Of a DNA stretch of 64,000 nucleotides, positions 25,957 through 37,100 are shown piece after piece. The DNA is taken from the NCBI GenBank assembly GCA_013433145.1, contig CM024186.1, positions 6,700,001 through 6,764,000 of the forward strand, read 5' to 3'. Made by a program: the position numbers and the translations under genes. Origin of the DNA: Ascaris suum (taxonomy: Eukaryota; Nematoda; Chromadorea; Rhabditida; Ascarididae). A model generated the notes under the pieces. That model worked only from the letters and a program-made list of their open reading frames with translations. It searched no databases and was not told where the DNA came from. Position 1 is the stretch's first letter; every line of letters begins with the position of its first letter.

Positions 25957-26354
25957 ACCCCGGTTGCGAACTCCGAACGCAGCTGAGCTCGTGTACAACG
26001 CTGCGTACGCAACTACTACTGTACTCTGCACTCTTTAGGCGAATTCTCAACCCATCACAGGAATTCGAATTAGCAGATAATATCCCCGTGCAAATTCTCA
26101 GCTCAATTGAGGTGGGAGAAGTGCACTTGCTGAATGCCAATCGTTGTGGAGAGAGCAACGGATCACCCAGCAAGTGCACTTCCCATGCCTCAATTCAGCT
26201 GAAATTTTGTACGGAGACGTTATTAGATTCAGTTACAGTTTTTCGAATTCCTCTGATGGGAGTTAATATTCGACTGCAGTGTAGGGTACGGTAGTAGTAG
26301 TGCGTACGCAGTGTGATGCACGAGCTCGGCTGTGTACGGGGTGCGCAACCGGGA
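25957..26354. mobile_element. Foldback (long inverted repeat) element, MITE-like
   Basis: Two imperfect arms of about 176 and 188 bp face each other around a loop of about 34 bp (26133-26166). The left tip reads ACCCCGGTTGCG; the right tip, reverse-complemented, reads ATCCCGGTTGCG. Shared blocks in the same order include GAGCTCGTG, CTGCGTACGCA, CTACTACT, GGAATTCGAA, TCAATTGAGG and AAGTGCACTTGCTG; the right arm carries small mismatches. No transposase is encoded. The structure fits a non-autonomous foldback DNA transposon. No target-site duplication was recognised. Confidence 0.8.
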
Positions 26355-26616
26355 TGCCATCGTTCTGTGCAAGAGTGCTTCTTCGTTCGCGAAATGTTTT
26401 CTGTATTTTTTTTTCAGTGTTTTTCCCTCAAATCCTCTCATATTGAAATTGAAAAATATACAGTTAGCGAAAGCAATATAGAGAAAATGACTTTTTGAAT
26501 TTATCCCCATTATTCGGTGTTTTTCAAAGGTTCCCATGCCTAAGTTTTTGATATGGAAAGGGCGAAAAGAGGTGGGGGGAGGTGAGGAGATTTTTAGATA
26601 CGCTATTTGATAGTCG

Positions 26617-26623
26617 TATAAAA
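26617..26623 (+). promoter_or_regulatory. TATA box, probable ATG4 promoter
   Basis: TATAAAA lies about 30 bp before a candidate transcription start near 26647. It is followed by a candidate non-coding exon ending in a strong donor. The position about 260 bp downstream of the foldback element is notable. Confidence 0.5.
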
Positions 26624-26646
26624 GCGAGGAGAATAAACACCAGACA

Positions 26647-26756
26647 TCGCTAAATTCGTAAAAAATGGATTCAAGTTACTTTCACGAATAAGTACGGGAA
26701 ACTCTCTAATCCCAGTCTACCTGTGGGTCTACATCTGCATCTTTTCACGCGAACAG
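26647..26756 (+). other. Candidate 5'UTR exon of ATG4
   Basis: The segment ends GAACAG before GTGAGG, a near-consensus donor. It can splice to the TTTTTTTCAG acceptor at 28109-28110 to make a 5'UTR. It contains a short upstream frame beginning MDSSYFHE. The first base is inferred from the TATA box. Confidence 0.4.
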
Positions 26757-28108
26757 GTGAGGTCGTACCTTAAGCCATGGAATTAGTTATTTTCGAGTGC
26801 GATCCGCGTTTTACCGATCAACGATTATTTGAAGTAACGTTGCGATGATATGGATCGTCGTTGATGGCAAATTTTCGAATTATGCATTTTCAGGCGAGGT
26901 TTTCAGAGTGTAGTTGAATTTCGAGGTTTTCCATTTGCGGGTTTGTCGCAATTCTAATTGCTGCCACTTTCCCGCTATTAAGATTTGAATTTTTTTCTAT
27001 TGCTTTCAATAATGACCATTAGGTTAAGATTGTGAGCTGTTGACCAAAAATATTTTCCATCGAAGCTAGTAATAGAGCTGTGAAAAAAAAATTATTATTA
27101 AACCACTTGAAGAAACGAAAAGAAGGGTTTTAATCTGGAAAAGAAAATCCAAATTTTATTGGTAGCCGCCGCGATCAAATATTTTTAAATTCATCTATTG
27201 CATGAATCGATTTTATGCGCCCTCTTTTGGTAAGCTTTTTAAGGCTCGTTATGGAACGTCTTATCTGCGGCCATATATGTGTATTTGTGTGCGTGCAGAT
27301 ATGTATGATTGTTTCGTATGGTGCCAACTCTTTAACTACTAAGAACAATTGTGTGATGAAATTTTAAGGATCTAAAATTTCGTGGATCGGATAGAGCCCC
27401 CATTGACGTTTGAAGGCGCTATAAGATTTACTGGCCTATTCTATTTTGCTACGACCCCTTGTGGCTCGAGAATGGTTTCCTTTAGAAGCTATGGATTAGA
27501 GCATTCAGTTAAATTTCTAGAAGAACACGTTAGTCTTTAAAAAGTTGTTTTTATCTATTTGAGCGTGATGAACCGAAATGCAGAAAACGCTTATTGCGCC
27601 TACATAGTGGCTGCACTTTTCGCTTCTTTTGATGATGTTTTGCAAGTTTGCATTGCCAAAGCGCATTATTAGCAACCTCATTTGGATGTTCACGTGTCTG
27701 TCCGTCTGTCTGTTTGCCTGTTTTCCTAGCTGTCTATCCGGTAGTTTCAGCTTGTCGACCACATAAGCTAAAACTATCAAGTATGGCGAAATTCAAACTA
27801 TTATATCAACTCCAAGTTCAACGTACTAAGTGCATCCGAGAGGTACTCGGAAATTTTTGAGGGATATTTTTCGACTAGTCAGCTTACATAACAGGCAATC
27901 TTTGCACGAGCAATCGGATCACTCAGAATACGGGGTGCGTTTAATTTTTATTATATCATTATCGCCTAAATATTATAAATGATAAGGATAATGGTATCTG
28001 CGTTAAATTATTTGTTTCCTTTTCATCGATTGATTGGTTGTTGTACGATCCGATTTGATATTTTTTTCGATTTGTTGAATAACTGCTGTAAAGATGCCAT
28101 TTTTTTTC
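26757..28108 (+). other. Probable 5'UTR intron of ATG4, no other gene
   Basis: No coding exon is supported in this stretch. It contains the second CTGTCTGT-type repeat copy. Confidence 0.35.
27660..27865. repeat. Dispersed repeat with CTGTCTGTCCGT core, copy 2
   Basis: GTGTCTGTCCGTCTGTCTG is followed by TTTCAGCTTGTCGACCACATA and AGCTAAAAC, in the same order as the copy at 24.4-24.6 kb but diverged. Confidence 0.45.
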
Positions 28109-28110
28109 AG
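28109..28110 (+). promoter_or_regulatory. Splice acceptor before the ATG4 start codon
   Basis: TTTTTTTCAG ends 44 nt before the ATG at 28155. The intervening bases contain in-frame stops, so this is a 5'UTR acceptor, either cis-spliced from the exon at 26.7 kb or trans-spliced to a leader. Confidence 0.55.
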
Positions 28111-28154
28111 GTGCATTGAGTCGTAACGAATTAGAAGCGTAGGCGTACTACACG

Positions 28155-31100
28155 ATGCTCGACTCGTGTCTCACTTTAGAGCCTAGTTTCTATGAGCTGC
28201 AAGATTATTCGGTATTCGATTCGAATACACCTGTCTATCTACTTGGACACAAATTTCCGGCCAGAGGAGGTTCGCATAGTTTTCAATTTCCATTTTTAAT
28301 CAACAACTCTAGATAAGCACTTTTTATTATTTTACTCTGTTATTGTAATATTATATTTTAAAGACATTCAAATAAATCAGATATGTTGTATGCAAATTTA
28401 AGTGGGAACTAGAAAAACGACGCTTTTTATATGAAGTGTGGAAATGGGAATAACGATATACAAAGAAATTTGGGGCGTAAAAACTGTCCACTTATTTGGC
28501 AGATAGGTATGAGGACTTAGTAATAACTGCTATTGAAGTTTTTGTTTGTTTTAATTTTGCACTTTGTTTCGAACTTTCTTATTCAATAAGCTTAGGTGGC
28601 TACGAGTATAGTCTCAGTTACCGTTACAGTATCTGTTTCAATATACGCCTCTCCTCCCTCCCCTATTTGAAGTGGTTCCGTAGTATTGCAAAATGGAAGA
28701 AGTTTGTTGAAAAGAATAGCTTAAGTTTTTTTCACTAAATATTTTCATATAGGTTGCACCAAACTGTATCAGCGATTTCTGAAGTTAAAGTAAGCGAAAT
28801 TAACCAAAAATTTTCGATGATGAATGCTGAGAACTGTTGTGCAGCTACTATACATAAAATAAACCGAAAAATTTCATGAACGTAAACTTAGAGTTATAAT
28901 GCTAATGTATTTCAGTTAAGGACCGAACGACGGTCTGTTGGTAACGTGATGTGGTTAAACATAAACATATTTTTCACCTGCAAAGGTGGAATAAGTTGAG
29001 TCGGGAATATAATAAAGTTAAAGCATTAAAGCATTTATTTAATTAACCAATATTTTTTCTTTGTTCTTCCGTCAGTGATAATGTAATGATACAACGTTAA
29101 CACATATTCTATTTTTAAAGATATGGATTCGATTAAAGAGTATGTCACATCAAGACTCTGGTTCACCTATCGCAAAAACTTCATGCCAATTGGTTGGATT
29201 TTCTTCCTCTCAAATATTTAATTATGCATATTATTTGTTGCTGTCGTTGTGCAGTGAGCTTTAGTCCAAATTTTTTAAAATTATTGGTTGATTATGTGTC
29301 GCGAATTTTAGGTCAAAATTCTTTCAAGTACCGTAGTTTAGTAATAAACCGGATTTATGTTAATGCAGCACTTGAATAAATGTTCAAAGATATATTTAAG
29401 CATTTAAGAGCAAGTCGAAACGAATTGTTCCCCTGCTCACCTCTCGCCTCCCGCTCTCCTTCCCCCTCCCTTCCCCTCTTTCCCCTCTCTTTGACCCCCT
29501 TCATACATAAGCACCCATAGCAGCATACCTGCATAGCTGGAACGTATTTCAAAAAGGTGAAGAGGCTTTATCATATGAAATGCCTAGGTAGAATGTTTTT
29601 TAACGTTGAACTGTAACAAGGTAAAAGAAACAAAGGGATCGTAGTTTTTGGAGCTCAGGTGAGCGAAGGGAATAACAATTTTTGAAGAAAAAGTAAGGGA
29701 AACTAGACAAAAATTCCCGGGAGTGAACGCTGAGAACTGTATTGTACATAGGAGCAGCTCAGCACGAATCCTTCCATGCATGGTTGCTCAAATATTTCAA
29801 CTAAATCTAAATGTTACTGTCCCAGCGTTATTTATTTTTTTATGAGGATATAAGATTCATTAAGAGTCACTTATATTTCCCTGATTTTTCTCCGCATTTT
29901 TTTCAACCTCTCCGCGAGTCTCTCACTTCCAGCTTGGGAGGGTAAAAGGGAATGTTGCACTTGTATAATTAAAGTCAACTGCTTTCGCCTTTTTCTGTTC
30001 GCTAGAAGCATTCAGCTTGCGTATAAATCGATCAATATCTTTATCGTCCATATAATTTCCAAGTAGAAACGCACCGGTGTCAGGTTGTAGGTTCGGGAAG
30101 GAGAAAGGATTCAAGCAGTGTTGTTTCAAGAAAAACTGAAGATGGAAAAACTTGTATTTTTAGGAGACAGCTAGGTTGGTTTTATCATCAACCTGATTTT
30201 AGGGTATAGCGGGGCGAATCCCCTCTTCTCCTTCCACTTTGCTATGACCTTTGAGTTCATCTTTAAGAGTGCAATCTAACCATTGAGAGAACTAAAACTT
30301 ATTGCCTTTCAACTAAACGGGGGAGGGGGAGAGGGAGAAGGGATGATTGAAAGTCATCTATCGCATATTAGGAAATTTAAACGGTGTTTGTTTTAGTTAC
30401 TTCATTACTTAGAAGAAGGATTTCATTGAAATGATTTTTTGATGAGAGGGTATAAATCGCGTTCATATTCACCGTATCTGATATGATATGAAAGCATTTT
30501 GAAGGTGGAACAGGTCCGACAAGCGATCAAGGCTGGGGATGTATGTTGAGATGTGGGCAGATGCTTCTTGCGCAAGCGCTTATTGTCCGACATTTGGGTA
30601 CCGAATGGATGTGGGATCGCGACAATAAAGAAGAAGATTATAAACGAATCCTTCGTATTTCCAAGATATGAAGTGCTGCCCATTCTCATTACATCAAATT
30701 GGTTAGTTCGACTTACATTTTTTAAAGATGAAATAAAATTTTCCAAAGTTTATAAGAAGAAACGACTCGCACTGAGTGAATACAGCATCGTATTAGCAGC
30801 AGGTCTTATTGGGCTTTTGCTACAAATGGTTCTTTGTTGCCATCATTTCGTCGATCATTTCTTCCGTCGATAAATCATCTCCGTTAAATAAGCTCAGTCA
30901 TCTTCATAATTGTCTCATTTTTCTCATCGACGTGTGTCATTAGTGAGGTTTATATTCTGCATCAAAAGAAGCTATGGGGTTATTTTTGATTAGTTTTTTT
31001 GAGAACTGAATATACAGATTAGACCATAGTTGGTACTAGTTGTTGTAAGAATACGATATGCTTAAACATATGACATTTACGATAAGTACGCATGACATTT

Positions 31101-34100
31101 ACGATAAGCAATGTATATGTGTCACGGTTTTTTGTAGATCAAAGAAGAAACGCTTTGCTATGTTTGCGTTAAATTCTTTTTGTTTATTATTTTTCAATTT
31201 ATTTAAGACAGCAAGCGGTCATGGGAACAGCGGGATCGGATCGCTGATAAATACCATCGGGAAAGAGGAAATTCTTTTTTTCCGACCATGTTTCCACCCC
31301 CTCTTCGTCATCAGGAGGTCGTAGCTCATAGCCATACGCAGATATGGAGAGAGGTGGGCTGTCTATAAGGTATCCTTACATGGACAATTCAACCTTCATT
31401 TCCTCTCATCATCCTTGACTGATTTGAAGTATACTCTCGCCACCTATAGCCATATAATTCCACAGTCCGAAACTCTAAGCTGGTATCTATAAATGAGGAA
31501 AACAGAATTGCCATACACAACTAAAGACTTAAAGTCGGCGAAGGATCTCTTTAAAAGATATTACAGTAATAGTTGCAGATTTTACCATCCCAAATGCTTT
31601 CAAGAGTGTTGAACCTGAATTATTCTTGTCTCTTTCTTTTTTTCTGTCCAGAGTTATGTGGATCTGTTGCCGTTCATTTGAGTTGCACACTAAAGTCCAT
31701 TGAAATTGTTCTTTTCTTCCACTTTCTTTATTTTCATCCCTTTTATAGGTTTTTTGAGATCTTGTCTTTTTTATAATTGCTTCTATTAATGCTCAAGTTT
31801 GCTCAAGTTTCTCTTAATTTTTAAAAAATTTTTACATCCTTATTTAATTCCTTTTCCTCGTTTTACCACAAAAATAGTGTAACTCATGAGCTATGCCTTT
31901 TATATGCTTAAGAATTCTGCATTTTAGTGTAAAAATGGATTTTAGATTATATTTTTGGCATTTCTTTCTTCCACGGGCATCATTCAAATGTAAAATATGA
32001 GGTAAGGGCATCGATATAAGAAGTGGGGGGTAGGAGGAACATCCACAGAATAGTTTTCGAATGGCTTAAGATCAAGGTCGAATCATTTATGGGAACATCC
32101 GACCAGATGCTTTTAAGTACGATGCGGTTACTATATAAGATAGCGGCATCTTCGGTTTTTTTTTTCATTTCTCCATTTATGAAAAAACTTTTTTTCGGAT
32201 TTGGAGGGAGGAAGGGGGTTAGGTGGACAGGTGGGTATAATATAAAATAATAAGAAAGAATGTTTTGCACTCTAATATTCACATTTTAAAGCTTATATTA
32301 ATATTCTTTTATAGCACAAATGGGTGTCTCGGAGCGGAAGCAGATTGGTGAGTGGTTTGGTCCGAATACAGCGGCTCAGGTGCTGAAAAAGCTGGTTGTT
32401 TACGACGATTGGTCAAGATTGGCGGTGCACGTTGCACTTGACAACCTTCTGATTGCGAGTGATGTTCGTACGATGGCGCATACGAGGCCCCCTTCGCGTT
32501 TATCGTAATATCATATGCCTTTACTTTGAATGCGGAGATGAAGGGGGGGGGGGGAGAGGATTAGCGTATTGACATGGGATCGTGAACTTGGAACTTATTC
32601 CCTCTACTTCATGAGCCATGTTTGCAAGAAAAACTTTTTCAAATTTGGATAGATTTTTCGGGAAAGTGCTTCGTGCTGAAAAAAAAGCAAGAAATTGTTT
32701 TCCTTTAATAGAACAGTAATAACAATAATGGTAATTAATAAAATCCCTTTTTTGCTGAAGGTCTCAGATTTCTTCTCTGTTGTGTTTCTGCTTACCACCG
32801 AGGGAGGACTACATCGGATCAGAAAATGCGCACCCCCCTCCCCCCTTCCCCCTCCTCATTTAGAATTCATTAGCACAGGGGTTAATCGACTGAAGTAACG
32901 ACTTTATTGCCTTAATTCATAAGTCAAGGAAGAAATCTAATCAACAGTGATGACAGAATATAGTTAGCAAAGATTAATGTGTTTGAGTTAGTTGTAGGCC
33001 ACAATTGGCCTCCCCCTCCTCCTCCTTCCACTCAACTTCCAATCGTCCTTCTCCTTTCCACCTCCCTCCTGATTAGCTCAGATACTTTGAAGTTTTTGGA
33101 GAGGTAAGACGCAATTAAACAGTAGACAGGCTGCGGGATATCGAAAATTTTGAAGGAAAATTACCTGATAGCATAAGAATATTTGTAAAATCAAATTAGC
33201 AGCCCATTTTAGCTCGTCTTTTTGTTAGCTGACTAGAATATGACCATTTCTTGCATTGGCTTTATCGCTTTAAACTTTTTTTAGTATTTGGCAGCTAGTG
33301 AGCTGCAAAGTTCCTCAAAATAAAACGAGGGAAAAGATGAAAGGAGGGAAGCATCACGGAATACGTGTTTCTCTAAATTAAAGGGGGATGGTTAACAGAA
33401 AGAAGGAATATGAGAATTCCAAGTTCAGTTTTAAGGTTCAGGTTTTCTAAGTTGTAGTCATTTTCCTACTTTTAAATTACTTCAATAATATTTGAACTGT
33501 GAAATGGTGATTGATAGTGATCGTATTTTAATAACTTCAAACTGGTTCATCTAAGAAAAACGAGTGAATAGTTGGTTTATTTGGCAACAGATATGCGATA
33601 ATACTCCCAATTGGCTTGGAAGTGTTGCGTTTTTAAATCTTTTTTTTTTCGAAATTTTTAATCGAAGTGATACTTGCAATAAATCTTGATCGTTGCAAAT
33701 CGTAATGATGGATGGTGGGTTGAGATATATCTTATATTAATAAGAGGAGAAAGAGAAAAGAGCTAGAGAGAAAAATGAGAGAAAATCTTTGAAATTACTT
33801 CTACTGTCACAAATAGTATATATAAAGCGAAAGGTGATATTCTTTCACTTATATTTGATTATTAGAATATTATAATAATAAAAAAACATTAAATTTATTT
33901 TAATTCAGTGTCTTACTGAGGATAATTTTTCAGTTCGAGGCATACAACTGAAAATGAACAATCTGAAGAAAGTGGAAATGCAAGTGGTGGCAATTCACTG
34001 TGTTCATTTGGTAAGATTTCTACTCTTTGAAGTACTCATTTTCACTCAGTTAAATATAGGCTTATTTGTTATCAATTAAATATAGGCCATAAGTAAATAT

Positions 34101-37100
34101 GAGATATTATTTCAAAATGAACGACTCTCTTTCCCTTATATCATTGAAGTTGAGCGCGTGTACGGCATGATTGCATTTTTATAAATCTCAGACCTCCTAG
34201 TTTATACAGCCTTGGTGGCCCGCTGTTGGTTTAGTGACAGCCTTGCTTCTCTTTTTCGGTTTAAATTGTATTTTTAAAATCGATAAAAATTTATAACGCC
34301 TGGTTTTTATTTTGAGGTATACGGTAGTTCATGTTTGTAACAATGAAACTAGGCAATTGTAAGAGAGGAAAGTTTGTAGAATTTGTGCTTGATCGATGAA
34401 TGAACGTCGATATCTGAGCCGTAAGTGGATAGTTTAGGTCGTTAGGTATGAAGTACTCATTTCTGAAGCGGTCATATTTGTCTACTTTCTAAAGTTCCTT
34501 TTATATGAGAGATTGGTGTTGCAAGTGCTGGTTTATTTTGATTATTTCGTAGCTCATTTCGGCCGTCGCTCATATTTAGAAAGCTCTAGCTATTTGTTCT
34601 GTTAATGCTCGATCACTAGATGACGAAGGTAGCAAGGATCGGGGGAAGAGGGGGAGAGAGCTGAACTTTGACCCCATGTGTTAGTCAAATTAATGCCACT
34701 TGCATACATGTGCTTTAATATATTAGCTGTTTTTTAAAGGTATATGTGTTCAGGAAGCGTTAAAATGTGTATGTTACAAAGCGCACTAATGAAAGAATGC
34801 GATGAGAACCCAGTGGAGGACGAGGAACAGTGGCGACCTTTGTTGATTATTGTTCCTCTTCGACTTGGCCTTACATCCATCAATCGTTGTTATTTACCCG
34901 CTATTGAGGTACTCTTTTCTGGTTAATCTTTAAAATGTGGTACGACCGTGTACGGTAAGGGAAAGTGCATTGTCTCGAGCGTCGCGCATATGTGTTTTCG
35001 TTCGTTCAGTTCCACGCGGTACGCGCAAATCATGTACACTAATTTCGTTGTGGGTTTACCGAATAATTTGAAAAAAGAAGGGGCGGAAAATAATGGGGTG
35101 AGACTTACCTAATTATGATTAGACGTGCAATTTCCGTCATCCTAGGAAAGATGGTAAAGCCAAACGTTTTCGGTGTCTGCTTTTCAAATCCGAACAAAAT
35201 TTAAAAGCAGAAAAGGTCGCTAGAGGCATCCGCTTCGTTTGTGAAAAGGGTTTATCGCTGAAAGAAACCGTTTCATGCCTCTTGTTGCCGTCGTTGAAGC
35301 CAAAGGTGGTTTATAAGCTTCAAGGAGGACAAATTCGTTTTGAGTTACTCACGACATTTCGTTCTGAGCGACTCCTAACGAAAGCTCCTGAAGAAGTGCC
35401 AAAGGAGACGGGATATGGTCATCGAACAGTTGGTGGGAAGATCATATCTTGAAAATATTCATGATGTGGTTCGAATACTGGGTAAACGTTGCGGAACAAA
35501 GGAGGACGCATAATTGCTGCTTACCACATGTGTTTAAAGTAAAGTATAACAGGGAATGAGTGCGTGCAACGTATGAGAAAGCATCTTAGTGTTGGACTTG
35601 GATTCAGGGGGAGGGGGTGTTGCTTTCGAGCTCACTTACATTTATAGAGTCAAAGGGGCTCTATTCTGTCGTCTATTCTGTCTACTTAACATACCCTAAT
35701 GACGTTGTTAATTGACCTAGTATAAAAGACAAGTTATTTTACTCAGTGTATTATTATATGTATCTTTAAGGTTGGCACTAATTACATGAGTATTTAACGA
35801 TTCGAATTCATTTTATATTTTTAAAATATGGGGGAATGGTCTGTAGGTGAAGAAGTTTGTATTGTTCACCGTGCTGGCAGAATGCGATTATCAGCTTTCA
35901 GGCGTTCTTTCAGTTACCACAGTGTACGGGTATAATTGGTGGCCGACCAAATCATGCTCTATATTTTATTGGAATTGCTGGAGAACAGGTCGTTTTTTTC
36001 TTTGCTGAAATGTTCCGTTTATATCTCTCGGGATTATTGATGAATGAAATTATACGAAAGGATTTATAGATTTTTTTAAAAGGAATCACCGAATCATTTA
36101 ATATGTCTCTGGTGGTCTCACTCATCGTCCTCGTTCGCTTAGGTCTAGCTATACACCTTGCCTGATTATCCCTCTAACCATATAAAAAATTCACAAAAAT
36201 TTCTCTGATTTTTTGTAGTTCCCTCGTTGTGCATCGAATAGTTATGTTGACTGCCATAATTTTCAACGGAAGTTTTATTTAATTAGTTGTTAAGCATTTA
36301 AATCTTCCTTACCTTTTCTTGGTGCAAGATGTTTCATTTAACAATGAAATTTTTTGCCTTTACTAAGTACTGCCATGGTTCTTTGAAACATTATTGTTTT
36401 TTATTAGGTGTGTTGCACACTCATTCTTCTGGTTTTTTATTAAAATAATGTTGTTATGAAAGCCGTCGTTTTGAAGAGGATCGTTGATGAGTGGATTTCT
36501 CGCCTTTTTTTCGAGAACATGCAGAAGTTTACTGATCAGGTGACTTCACGGGAAGTGGAGGGAGGGGGAAGGGAAGAAAGTTGGGGAGAGCAGAATTATG
36601 AGCGTAAAGAGGTAGCATAAAGTTTTCTAGGCCATCGTTTTTCTCGAATTCTACTCATTATATTTCATTCTTTAGTAATTTAAGTATTCAGTGGAACTTA
36701 TTGTCTATTTTTTCTTGCAGTTGATCTATCTCGATCCTCATGTATGTCAAGCGGCTATCGATCTCGATGAACTTGTGCATCATTACAGCAACAAGATGGT
36801 TTTGTTGAGGTGTCTTTGTTGCGCACTCTTCATTTCTTCTATCTCGTAGATTCATTCGTTCTTTTTTTGCATTCTTTGTTTTTCTTTTATTCACATTTTA
36901 TATTCAAAAAATTAGTATCAGTTAAATTAAAGTGCTTCGGTTTTTATAATTTCGACTTCTAAAATTCAAGAGCTATTGTGATGGTGGAAGTAGTTGTATA
37001 TGTTAATGGAAGTGTTTATAGGTAGTGGAAAGACACCTTTAAAGGAGTAACCACTGCGTTCTAAATAAGTTTACTAAAGCAAACTAGTGAATGCTGTGAA

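Noticed and set aside
32320..32508. Stop-terminated frame at the end of an ATG4 exon, taken at first as a C-terminus
   Set aside because: The GTAATA donor at 32505 has exactly the phase needed by the exon at 33934, and conserved ATG4 sequence continues downstream.
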